From Hysterangium stoloniferum (lineage: Eukaryota; Basidiomycota; Agaricomycetes; Hysterangiales; Hysterangiaceae): a DNA stretch of 64,000 nt. The translations under genes were made by a program, and so were the position numbers. The first letter of the stretch is position 1. Every line of letters starts with the position of its first letter. The stretch spans positions 744,001 to 808,000 of the forward strand of contig WHVD01000027.1 in the NCBI GenBank assembly GCA_015178975.1. Reading direction: 5' to 3'. Below the pieces are notes generated by a model that was given only the letters and a program-made list of their open reading frames with translations, ran no database searches and was not told the DNA's origin. Positions 45,048 through 56,455 of this stretch are shown here, in pieces.

Positions 45048-48000
45048 TTACTTAGAATTGACCCTTTCGTTGTCGTTATGGAGTCGTGCGCCTCGAAGTT
45101 CATTCCAAAGTTTATCGCGCCTATTTCCATCCGCAGTAAATTTTGTCCATTCATTGGATGATTCTGGTGTAGTGTTAGCGTTCGACGTAGATGGCCTACT
45201 AAGCAGGCTCGAAAGTCTTTCCCTACGGGAAATGGCATTCGGTCCACTCGATAAGGAGACTGCCCTGGGATTCGGGACCGTATCGTCATCGTCCTTACTA
45301 GGCTCCAGGACATATGGACGTCGTGGCAGATGTAATACTGGTCGCGGGTCCTCGGAGTCCCGGGATTTTGGACTGGTACTCGAGGGTTTATAGCCAGGAC
45401 TAGGCAATCGAAGATGTCGCGCTCGCCTGTTCGATTCCCATTGAGATGGGAAAGAAAATGTCATTACGATAAATTAAACTTACGCCACAGCCTTGAGAGC
45501 AACTTTCGTTCGATGGGCCTGCTTCCACTTTTCGAAGATCATTGCTAATAAAGTTTATAAACTGTATCGACTATCTTTGACGATGGACGTACCTAGTAGC
45601 CTCTTCGCATGTGCTTCTTGCGCAAGGCGAATTTGCTTTGCTAAAGGAAATGCTTTTCGCCACATATGCCAGATTTTAAACTTGAGACTGTTCGAATATT
45701 GTCGGACGGCCGGTACAGACTGCATAGGGTTTTCAGGATAATGCTAAGTTTACGAAGAAGCGACCCACTTTACTCTGCGATCGCCATATCAGGAATGCAT
45801 GATGGAGAGTGCTTCGCTGATTCTGGATTATAACTTGATATTCCTATATACGGTGAGTATATCGATATGGAAATCGCAGTGAAAGGTCGTACAAGGTCTT
45901 GAAGTCCGATCTCCCGGAAACGATTCCTCCAAGTCTCCCATGCCGTCGTCAGTATTTCCACGCGCAGCTCATTTTCATGTGTAGCTAAGCGTATTCCCCG
46001 AATCCTTGCCTTTCGAGCCAGCGCAGACCATTTCATAAACATTCGTCGCATAGTATCTAAACATGCCATTAAGATACTTGGTAGAGATAATGATCGTAGA
46101 ACACACCTTCTCGTTTGACAACCTGGAAACTATCCAAGAGACTGAGACTTTCGGCGTGTTGGCGAAAAGCCCATCTCCACCTAGCAAACACCCGGCTGAG
46201 AAATGAGAGTTCTCAGAAATTTATTGGTATAAAACGAGTGCCACACAGTACCTCAGACAATCTCTGTCAGTTTGCTCGGCAATACCGAGCGCCCTAAGCT
46301 TGACGAATACGATTCTATCCGTCCAGTGTTGCATACTTTGTCGCAGCAAATGCTATTACGTATAACCAGTCAGCTCTGACGATAAGAAGAATATACAGAG
46401 ACCCACTCTTTGTGAACGTCTCTCGAATAACTGAATCGCCTGAACTTCATATCTCCTCTGCCGAAGTTTGCAGAGCCAGTCTACACAAAACTGTGAACAA
46501 CGGAATCACAAAACCGACTCAAAATAAATACTTATGAAGACCCGTCTCAGGCTCTCGTCCAGTAGTACTTGAGCCTTTCGTTCTAACCTTTTCTTCGCCA
46601 ATGCTAAATGCCATTTGTTCCATGCATCTCGTTCCACAAACAATCTCCTGGCAATTTTAGTTTTATGCAAAAGCCTCAGTCGGGCGCGAAGTTGTAACCG
46701 CCAGATCAACAGGGTTTGGTAGAGAAGGATGCCACTGTACCAGTCGCTTGCCAGATGTGCTTGATTAGCAACCATGTTTTTACGTAGATTCCAGGTGTGA
46801 AACATCGATGCAAGGGTTCTGGTAGCGGAGTGTTGGGAGAATGAGATGGCCTGGCCTAAATTTTGGTTGTCAGTACACAGGTACGAGAACATAACTGATA
46901 GAGACAGTATACTTCTAAGACAACCGTGTTCTGCGACCTTTTGATTCCATAAAGAAAATGCCGAGCGCATCAGTCTGGCGGCCCTTACTCGGTCTAGCAG
47001 ACGACCACGTTCTCGAGCAATCCACACTCGAATGACCGCCCGAATAAGAAGATGATGGCGACGCTTTATATACTTATCACTTCGAGAGACAAGCAACTAT
47101 GACAATGTCAACAAATAAATACAACAATACAAATCGTACACACAACCTCTTTGTTCTCCAAAACTTTTTGCCAGGTTTTAAATGTTTGCTTGGTGAGGAA
47201 CTTGGCATGCAATGCATTGGCTTCATGGTTGTCTCGACTATAGAATCATGAGTTGCTGGTGAAGAAAAGAAAGTAAATATACTACAATTTCCGAGCCCAG
47301 ATGCCCAAAGTTGTGCTTAACAGGCTTTTCGATTTTTGGCGGAGAAAATAGCTCTCTGCATCTCGCAATTGTACACGGCGATACCAGGTTTCAAATGTGT
47401 TTCTGATCACTCGCAGCATCCGTGCATCGTCGAAGTGATACGCAAGGGCGTCTAGATCGTCCACAGTCTTCAATTTGGCCTTCCATCGTTGGACCGCTCC
47501 ATATAAAGTATTTTTGATATATACTTGTCTCGACATGTACAGCTGCCGCCACCTCTGAAAAAACAAAACAATGAGAAATTACCAGAGACGACACGGTACA
47601 TGCATTACCATCCATGCCTCATTGCGAATTCTTCTATCTTCTCTTCTTCTAAAGTGTAATATATTGGTTCTCATTTTCTCCTCCCATCTAATGGTCGCGT
47701 GGTGTCCAGCTTTAATCCTCCAGTGCTGAAAAACGGCTTGTTGTAATTTTATCTCTCTCACTGCCATCGCCTGTCTGGCTGACCGCCACTCCACAACCTT
47801 CCGCGTCTTCCATCGTGAGAAATACACTTGTAGCTGGACTTGATTTCTTGCATGATCAATCTGAGTATGAGTAGACTTGAGGAAGAAATGCAAAAATGAG
47901 ATGATAATAAGAAGTCAACTATCTGTATTGCAAACATACGTTAATCCAGTCCAAACCTGCTTTCCAAGCATGAAAACACGTAGTGAGCAGAGACTCTTTC

Positions 48001-48791
48001 CGAAATCGGTCAGCATCTTCAATGTGCCTTGAACGTTCTATATTCCGCCATACATCTCTTTCATTTAAGTGGGTAGAGGGTTTTCCCCGCAAGTCCAAAG
48101 GCATCTTATCGGTTCCTACATCTGGGCTAACTCGGTATCTGTGCCATTGTGGCGGCTGGGGGGAGAGCAGAGGTGTGTTTTTGTCATCAGAAATTAAAGC
48201 CATGGGCGACTCAACCCTGAATCGTAGAATAGAGGGGATATTCCGTTGTCTTGTGGCAGTCGATACCGTTTGTGAAGTGGAGTTGTTAAGGTGAACACGA
48301 GGATGAATAAGCCCCTGTCTATGGGAAGCATGATCCAGAGCAATTTGTTCTAAATCGACTGCGGTTTCTGTCTCGTCAAGGTGGCTGGGCGAAGTGAACA
48401 CGTCGTCTTCGTCAAGTCTAGCAACCCTTGAACTTGACATCTTCCGCTTTGGCTCCCTGATGGCGACACCATTTTTGACGTACCCGAGTTGAGACTTTAC
48501 TGTGAACCATTTAGTGCCCCAGTTGGCGCCTCTGATGACTCCTAGTTTGAGCAATTGTTTGTAGTAGACCACATCATTACCTGGGTCCAATCCGCGTTCT
48601 CGTAGAACTTCGCTGTACGCCTTGAATACAGTCATAAACGCAGTAGCATCAGGGACTCTGAATATTATAGCATCTAAAACCTCCACATCTTCAGGTGATA
48701 GTGTGGATAGCGTAGGGTCAAGTGATGAGGTAGAAGATCGTGATGCATCAAGCGCATCCAGGACTTCACGTGTCTTCTGTAGACGCGACAT
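45048..48791 (-). CDS. SFI1: SFI1-like centrin-binding spindle pole protein
   Basis: SFI1 is the filament that spans the half-bridge in spindle pole body duplication and binds one centrin per repeat. The start is ATG 48791 (MSRLQKTREVLDALDASRS). The N-terminal part is FRVPDATAFMTVFKAYSEVL and GVIRGANWGTKWFTVKSQLG. From about 48000 downward come many degenerate helical repeats with a central Trp, such as CFHAWKAGLDWI, VYFSRWKTRKVVEWR, FQHWRIKAGHHA, FQRWRQLYMSRQVYIK, AVQRWKAKLK, FETWYRRVQL, LGIWARKL, IRVWIARERGRL, WNKWHLALAKKRLE and AWETWRNRFREIG. The C-terminus is polar and ends NERVNSK at TAA 45048-45050. About 15 exons fit. The repeat pattern identifies the family better than any single motif. 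Confidence 0.88.
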
Positions 48792-49186
48792 AATGTCAAC
48801 TTATCGCGCAAACACTAGGTGGGACTGAATGTGTAGCATATTTCAGCGTAGAACGCGTCAGAAGAGACTCTACTCGCACCTGATATCAGAAGTCCAGTAC
48901 CTTGTCACTGTTTCGTCTTGCGCTGCATTGACTATGTCAAAATGATTTCCGCGTAGTATTTAACACGAAAACAAGCAACAGAGTAATCCAAGCTGTCTAA
49001 CAATTGCAACGTCACAGTCAGTACAAGGAAAGTTCGAGCCTTAGAGTGACGAGTTAACAAGGAGGAGGCGCTCATGATTAGACAGATCCATAGTGCTCGG
49101 CAAAATAACATTTGTGGTAAAATGAAGAATATAATTATAAGACAACAATTTATTGAAAGCACGTTCAGAGTTAAAAGGCGAAAAGA
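48792..49186. other. Intergenic region between SFI1 start and TOP3 stop
   Basis: About 395 bp hold the SFI1 promoter and the TOP3 3' UTR. No gene or RNA is recognised. Confidence 0.5.
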
Positions 49187-52100
49187 TCAACCACGACTAC
49201 GGCCACGACCACCGCGTTTTGCAGCGCTTGGAGCACTATATCCTCTCTTTCCTCTTCGACTTCCGCCGCGTGATTTCTTGGAGCCACTGAAGGTTTTTGA
49301 ACGATCGCCATTTGGACAAGCTGCATATCGTTGAGAAAGTGAAAGACACAGGGGGCTGATAACAAACCATTACTCCAATGACCCGACTCGCCACACTGAC
49401 AGCCACGAATAGATCAGTACCCCATACATGTGACATGACGGCGCACACGCATTACCTTAAAACAATCTCCCGCTGTTTGATTGCTTGGGCCAGATTGTTG
49501 GCCAGTATCCTGCCTCTTGGCACTGGTAGAGCCTTTTGGACATACTATGTGCTGATCAGTAGGTCCATCCTTCTTGTGTATAACAGACCCACCATTGCTC
49601 CAATGACCTGATTCTCCACACTTTGACCACTCAATAAAATAGCAAGGGAATAAAAGGTAATGGACGTACTGTGAAGCACTCTCCCCCTGCTTCATTCCCT
49701 TTTTGACGACGTGACACATCATTAATTGACGCAGTGCTACTACCTCTCAGAGGCTGACTATCATCCCAAGCGAAGAAACCACATCGGGCTTTCTCTGAGT
49801 TGGGACAAGTCCAAAACAGTCTCCCTTTGTTGACGCCATCCCTAGAGACCGTTTTTTGTATAGCAGTCATATCACAATTGCAGCGCATGGGAGCACTAGC
49901 ATCTCGGGAGGGAGAAGGTTGCTAGACTTAAAGAGTGAGCGTGTGCGGAATAGGGTAGTTGGAGCTTACCGAATGCTGTAGTGCACTTCTCTTGGATGGA
50001 ACCAGCGGAACATGATCTTCCCGCGATAAGGATGAAGGACTATCCGACCACTCGAAGAAATCGCATAAACCCTGATTCCCGCAAATAAGAAACTTGCGAC
50101 CTTTGTTGCCCGATTCCCTAGTCACTGTACGTTCTACAGCCGGTATAGAACATTTACATTGAAGGGTATGATGGGATTTTTGAACGCGAGGGCGATTGGA
50201 GTTGACCTTTGGGCTTGGGATGTGAGGGATGACTCGTTGGGCAGAATCTGCAATCATCCATGATGTGAATGAGCGAACAACAGTATAAATCGAGTGCTTA
50301 CCACTCTTGGAGTCATCTGGATATTCAAGAGTAGTGTTTCGTGCAATATTAGCTCCATCGTCCAGATCGGCAACGCGTCTGGTCTTGTCCATTGGTATGC
50401 TTGGGCCGCCTTTTCCGTTCTTTCTTTTTTTACTTGCAATTGTGCCTCCGCTCCCACTATAACCGCTGCCTCCTCCTCCTCCTCCTCCTCCTCCTCCTCC
50501 GCCGCCGCCTCCTCCGCCTCCTCCGCCACCTCCGCCACCACCATCATTACCGTTACCCTCCCCTCCACCTCCATTATTACCATCATCCGCTTGACCTGCC
50601 CCCTCCAAATATTTCTGCACACTCTGTGTCAAAATGCAATGAGGAGCGACAACACTGATGCATTAGACACGCGTACTGCAACAACTTGTTCAAACTGATT
50701 TCGAGCACGGACGAAGACCTCCTTGTATTCTTCGATACTCTCGGTTAGCATCTCGTGTTTCGTCGTATTGCCTTCACATATCTGTACCATTTTCCTTTCC
50801 GTCTGCATAGTTGTCTGATTAATTTCAAGAATAATAAGACTCGGTGGTGGTGAACTTCACCTCTCGTCTAAGCTGCGGCTTGCTCAAACTCTTGTCAAAG
50901 CCAATCTTATTATATCCTTCGATAAGACCAATTCCAAGGGTCGAGGGGACGAGATACTTCGTCGACCCCTCTTTACGTTCCATAACATACGCACGGTCAA
51001 TGATAGTTTGAATGTGTTGTGCAATAGTCGCATCGGTTCCTATGGATAGAATGAAAAAGATTATATGTATAAAATTTAAAAAGTAGTCACCAATTCCGTT
51101 TTTATCCATCAAACCGACAAGGTCCGCTTCCGTAAGTAGTTTGGGTCGTGTGGTTTGACCCTCCCTCAATTCACATACAGACGGTACAAATTGCTCCCCT
51201 TCATGAAACTCGGGTATGTATATACCATTCCACTTGTCATACGGAAACACATCAAGGTAATTGCGTTGTACGACCTGCAATCCTGTAATATGAATTAGAA
51301 GGCGGTCTGGACGGAGTGAATCATTTCGCACCCATTGCATAGAATTCTTCCCCCCCACAGACAACATCTACCTTGGTTTCCCACCCTTCGGCATCCTTGG
51401 AGCAGATTGCCAGAAATCTTCTGGTAATATATTCGTATACACGCTTTTCGTCACCAATGAGATTGTTTGCAAAGGCCGTTGGATGAATTGGGGGGTGGGC
51501 CTGGTCGTTCTTCTTGCCCTTCCTGGGGGGACCAAATCCCCCTTGTTGAAGACTACAAATATATGAGCACAATTATTTATCGATGATGGTCACCTACCCA
51601 ACAGCAAATGGACCCCAGTCTGGAGATATGGTCTGCTTTTGAATCAGAGACATAAAATCAAACTGAGGGTCAAATTGATCGGTCTCCGTGCGAGGATACG
51701 ATAGGAAACCTTGCTGATATAACTTCTCTGCGACCTATAAAATATAAATAAATAATATCAATTTGTAAGGGAGGTTGAAATACATCAAGAATTTTCTTTG
51801 GGGCTAATTTCAATAGTCTAGATCCCGATTTTTGAAGTTCTACAGTAGTTAAAGGTAAGGGCTTCCTTGGATGACGTCAGACCTAGGTTTGGCTCTCATA
51901 AAAAATTTACCATTTCTTGGTCGGTTTCTGGGTGACGTTTGTAACGACGGCCATTGGATTGGCCAATACGGCTTCATAGATGGCTAAACTGACATCAAAT
52001 TCAAAGAGATGACCCCTTCGCCAAGTGAATTCTGTCGTCTCGCCTTGATCTGTTCTAGTCTTGGAATCCGCTGGTCTCTTGAGGGAGAGATAAATGTACC

Positions 52101-52957
52101 AGAAGGTTTCTGGGGAGAACGACTGCACTTGTTCGTATCGAGATACCACAAAGCCAAGAGTAGGAAATTGACATGGTCCTGGTATAAATTGTGGACGTTA
52201 ACATAAATAACTTGTCAGCAACGAAGGCTTACCATAGGATATTGTCTGCTGTTGTAATTCTCCAAACCGTGGCTGAAGAATGAGGCTTTGCATCCTAGTG
52301 AAAGCAGCACCAAGTCGTAAATCAAGTATAGTTCTAGCATCAACCGCGTCAGCTTGGGCTTTATCAAGTTCCACAGGATTCTGCGCCGCATAATGTATCT
52401 GCCTGCATAAATTGCATCTTGTTAATGACCAGATGGTAGTGAAATTATCACGCTTACTGTGCAATGATAGCACTAAATCGAGCACGCTTTACTCTGATAC
52501 CAGGATTAGCCTTTCGACAGACTTTAGCAACTTCCATGCCAATGTTTTCACCCTCCCTATCACAATCAGTCCAAATCATAAGCATTTGACTCCTCCGAGC
52601 CTCGGATGTCAGATTTTGCTCTATAGCCTTATTGTCGTCAGACACTTTGGTGATAATAGGTGCTTCAAACAGTGTGAAAGGATCACATGAATTCCAATGA
52701 CGATGGGCAGATCCAAAGTCGGAGGACATTAAGTGACCAGATACAGAAGTCATGGTATAAATATCGTTTGTGCGTGGATAAGTGAAGTCATAATTCTTTA
52801 TGTACTTGTTTCGGGTCGGTCGCTATGGATTTAAGTCATCAGAATGTACAAGAACTCTGTGCGACTAGTGTAATACCGTAGCAAATTGGCCCCCTGAAAG
52901 GATTTGAGAAACTGATTTTGCAATGGAAGGCTTCTCTGCTACACAAAGAACGCGCAT
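49187..52957 (-). CDS. TOP3: DNA topoisomerase III (type IA) with GRF fingers and zinc knuckles
   Basis: TOP3 works with an RecQ helicase and Rmi1 to dissolve recombination intermediates. The start is ATG 52957 (MRVLCVAEKPSIAKSVSQIL, the TOPRIM start). The TOPRIM acidic motif is LMIWTDCDREGENIG (about 52560). The catalytic Tyr lies in GFLSYPRTETDQFDPQ (about 51690). Further core motifs are DQAHPPIHPTAF, YEYITRRFLAICS and NGIGTDATIAQHIQTIIDRA, then STLGIGLIEGYNKIGFDKSL. The C-terminal tail has a poly-Gly linker (50470-50600 region), a first GRF finger (CKCSIPAVERTVTRESGNKG), a second (CNCDMTAIQKTVSRDGVNKG), two CCHC knuckles (CFKCGESGHWSNAC type) and a basic Gly/Arg end (RGGRGRSRG) at TGA 49187-49189. 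The tail organisation resembles metazoan TOP3A more than yeast Top3. Confidence 0.95.
50466..50560. repeat. CTC/GGA trinucleotide tract in the TOP3 tail
   Basis: An imperfect cct/ccg/cca trinucleotide run on the plus strand encodes a poly-glycine linker of roughly 30 residues in TOP3. Such runs change length easily by slippage. The frame is kept on both sides. Confidence 0.85.
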
Positions 52958-53285
52958 TGGGGAATGTAATCTTGGAAGGAACTGCGTCAGTGTCGAATGA
53001 TCGATCTCCTGGAGATAAATTCGATCCGAAGCGATTACATACTTCTGATACTCACTGAATAACACTTTCCTTTCAGCGGTTTGTGCCTGCTTCTGGAGGA
53101 TGGAGAGAGGTCATAAGGAGGCCGCGTTACGCGTTGTTTGTTCCATACAAATAACGCGCTTTCAAGCTATGAAGAAAACCAATGCAATCTTAATCCACCA
53201 TTTCACTTAATTATGAATTCTGGTATACATTACAATAAACTTGTATGATAAACGCCTCTCTTTAAGTCGAGAACCTTGTCCTCTC
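52958..53285. promoter_or_regulatory. TOP3 upstream region
   Basis: About 330 bp separate the TOP3 ATG from the NSA1 stop; this stretch must hold the TOP3 promoter. I see no sharply defined element in it. Confidence 0.4.
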
Positions 53286-54809
53286 CTAACGAGCCTTTCT
53301 TCGTTTATTCTCTCGTTGGATCTCGCCATCAGCATCGGAACTCGATGTCAAATCCTCTTCCTCGCCAACACCCTTCATTTTTTCCCAAATGTCTCCCTCA
53401 TCTTCATCTTCTTCGATGTCATCTCCAGCTAAAGTCTCTTCTCTACATTCATCCCACACCACGCAAGAGGGTGTAGTCTTTACCCATTCCTTCGCCAACA
53501 CGTCCCCCCTGCCACCGTCAACGCCAGTGCTATGAAGCCGGAAAAAACGGTCTAACGATGTCGATGCTAATAGCGGCGGCGAATGAGAAGACGTTGTAGA
53601 GGCTATGGACGTGATTGCACCCGCTAATCCTACTCAATCGTTCAGCCCGTATATAAACACGCATTTTACCCAGTAGTTTTCTCTTACCGCTGTAGTTGTA
53701 TAGTACGCGCCCAGTCCTTAGATCTAAAGCCAACAAATTGCTTCCATGATCAGCGGCATATACTTCACTATCATTACGATCAGTCTCATGGTACCCAAAA
53801 AGTCCTTTAAAAACTGACTGTTCGGAATTACCCTGTCGAACCTTCTTAACACCCCCCACTCTCGTAATCTCCCTCCAGTCAGAAACCGGTTTTCTGGCGG
53901 TGCGAGTATCATATCGTCTCAGAGACCCCAAACGAGTGCCAGCTAGAATATGCTGTGAAGACCCCTTTTCACCATAATTAGACTGTAAATATGTTAACGT
54001 TGTATTATGGACTGGCTGCCGTAAATTAAGGAAGTCATTGGAAACCTGCCAAATGGTCAGTTATGTAACAAGAGGCTCTGTTCGGTAACGTACATTCTTA
54101 GCCCTCCATATTTCGCCATCAAATAACTCATTTTGGCCCTTGCGACGTTTGGAACCTGTCAATGCTCCAGGAACGAGGCTACGAGTTGGTTCAAATGCTC
54201 GGGATGTGTCCCATACCGAAACTTCTACCTCCTCACCGCCGTACGCAAAAGAGTTAAAGTCTGCTGCCAGTTGCCATTCGCATAAACGATTTGGGATAGA
54301 AGTAACTTTTAGAGCTGCAACTCCTGTATCCTCAGTGACATCATTGTGCTGCACCAAGCTCAAATGGCCGTCATTGGTACATGATATTGTTCCACTGCAG
54401 AATATCAAGTAACTTTTTGAGCATAAGTAACAACGTACTGACCTGTTACCGGTGCTCCCCAAACCGACAAATGAACTCCCTGGCTTGAACCGACTGTCCT
54501 GCCATTTATCTAGTACTCGAGTCGAATTCGCTTCATCATTAATGGAGATTAAAGATCCAGAACCATCAGCCCGCACGAGAGCAATCTGAAGTAAAATGAT
54601 CTTGTTTAGTTACAAACAACGCAGAGTGGAAAAGGTAGAAAACGTGCTTTATTAGGCCCATGAACAGTCAATACCTGGATAGCCTTTGCTGGCCCCGACT
54701 TGCCACCATCATCGAGTAAAGATACCGACACCTTCCAACCGGTTCCAGGTAATTTCATGCATTTGGCCGACTTGAGTTGACCATTTTCGTCACCCAAGAA
54801 AAAGCGCAT
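53286..54809 (-). CDS. NSA1: 60S ribosome biogenesis WD-repeat protein NSA1/WDR74
   Basis: NSA1 is a beta-propeller factor of nucleolar pre-60S particles, removed by Rix7. The start is ATG 54809 (MRFFLGDENGQLKSAKCMK), matching the family; a longer GTG-initiated frame upstream is rejected. The propeller reads KAIQVLTVHGPNKA, IALVRADGSGSLISINDE, LCEWQLAADFNSFAYGGEEV, EVSVWDTSRAFEPTRSL, GQNELFDGEIWRAKNV, NDFLNLRQPVHNTTLTYLQS, HILAGTRLGSLRRYDTRTAR, KPVSDWREI and YAADHGSNLLALDLRTGRVL. The last blade, LLASTSLDRFFRLHS, leads to the acidic and basic tail ending GEIQRENKRRKAR at TAG 53286-53288. About seven exons fit. Its ATG is only 60 bp from the divergent RMD5 ATG. Confidence 0.92.
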
Positions 54810-54869
54810 TATAAAAGCAGAAGGCCACCTTGAAATAAGCGCCGCAGCCACCTTTCTGAATTGACTTCA
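54810..54869. promoter_or_regulatory. 60-bp bidirectional start region, NSA1/RMD5
   Basis: Only 60 bp lie between the two divergent start codons. The promoters must overlap the opposite coding regions or be extremely short. No TATA box is seen. Confidence 0.6.
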
Positions 54870-56316
54870 ATGGATGCACCTTTGAAGGAACTCCTCAAGC
54901 TTGAAAAGCTAGAGGAATTTCCATCTTCCTCGTCTACTTCTAGGACTGCAATCAAATCTTCTTCTATCCCAGATCCCCTTGAAGCCCTCTTACAATCATT
55001 GCAGGAACTGAAACAACAGGTTAAGACAGGCTCACACCCTATAGCTCTACAAGATGTTGCAAAGCTCGTTGACGAAAAAAAGAAGGAAATTGACGAGAAA
55101 CAGCGCGAAATACATTCATCATTGGGCAAATTAGGCAAAAGTATCGACAAGGTATTGTCGTTTTTCCATTAGCTAAACAAAGATTAAAATGTGATAGAAA
55201 TTCCCGAGCCCTCTCCCTTCATCTCCAGAGATGTTCACGTCTGAAGCATCCATGGCTGCGCTAGAAAGAACAATCTCCCAACATTTTGTACGTACTGGCC
55301 AGTTTGACACATCTGATGCCTTTCGACAAGTTAGTTGTTCCTTATAATTCTGGTTGGAGTAGTAATATAACAAACTTTAGGAGGCGGGCGTAGATGTCGA
55401 CCCCCATTTCAAAGCTCAATGTGTTGAAATGCACAGAATCCTGAGCGCGTTGGAGAACAGCGATATAGGGCCAGCCTTAGAGTGAGTTTATTTTATATTC
55501 TCTATTATCGCTGAACCTCTGATTTTATATTTATAGATGGGTCAATGCAAATCGCTCGTTTCTTTCATCTCGTTCATCCCCCCTCGAGTTTCACCTGCAT
55601 CGATCGCATTATCTGCGCCTTCTCACGTCTTCGTCCCCACCATATCTAGAAGCCTTACAATATTTGCGCTCAATATCACCGCCTCTGTACGATGCACACT
55701 CCCAAGAAATCCATCGATTACTCACTTGTATCATCTATCTTCCACTTTCTAAACTTATATCTTCGCCGTACGCAGACCTCGCAAATCCTTCCTTGCATAT
55801 GGATTTACAGCCAACCTTCGCTCGAGAGTACTGCGCAAACCTAGGCATGAGTAAACAGCTGCCCCTTCGAGTTGTTGGTGATATCGGCGGTGGAGGTGCA
55901 TTAAGTCGCATAGAGAAAGGTCGAAAGGTCATGCGAGAACGAAAAAGTGAATGGAGTCAGACCAATGAACTACCCGTACGTTGTTTATTATTCTACGATG
56001 ACCTATCGCTGCTCATAGCCTACTTTACTGAAGATTGAAATACCCTTACCACCCGAGAATCGCTATCACTCAATATTTGCCTGTCCCGTCTCGAAGGAGC
56101 AGTCAACAGAAGCTAATCCCCCCATGATGATGGGTTGTGGACATGTCGTTAACAAAGACAGCCTGGAGAAACTCAAGAAAGCAGCTGGGTGAGTGGTCCA
56201 TAATTAATAATTTATGTCATATTAATTGACTCTGCGAACGATGTCCAAGTCGTGTCAAGTGTCCATACTGCCCGGCTGAGTCCTTCACTAGCAGTTCGTT
56301 ACGGGTACATTTCTGA
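54870..56316 (+). CDS. RMD5: GID/CTLH E3 ubiquitin ligase subunit RMD5 (GID2)
   Basis: RMD5 is a RING-like subunit of the GID complex, which degrades gluconeogenic enzymes when glucose returns. The start is ATG 54870 ([17 protein letters not shown]); a coiled-coil region follows ([40 protein letters not shown]). The LisH segment is [20 protein letters not shown] and FRQEAGVDVD, the CTLH region is [20 protein letters not shown] then [20 protein letters not shown], and the CRA part is [20 protein letters not shown]. The C-terminal RING-like domain is [49 protein letters not shown]. Some classical RING cysteines are replaced, as is usual in this family. Six or seven exons fit; TGA is at 56314-56316. 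Confidence 0.94.
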
Positions 56317-56455
56317 ACATTATTTCTTATTCGAAGCAATCCTCATTTTGAATCGCAAGTGTTTCCCGTGTAGTATACAGTATCATTTGTATCATTTGTA
56401 CGTAGCGAAGACAGCCATATATATATATGATTGAAACGCAAAAAGAGAACTTTCC

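Noticed and set aside
50294-50698. Serine-rich open frame on the plus strand
   Set aside because: It is the complement of the TOP3 poly-Gly trinucleotide run and has no splice or start support.
54810-54851. Longer N-terminus for NSA1
   Set aside because: It would need a GTG start; ATG 54809 gives the family start MRFFLGDENG.
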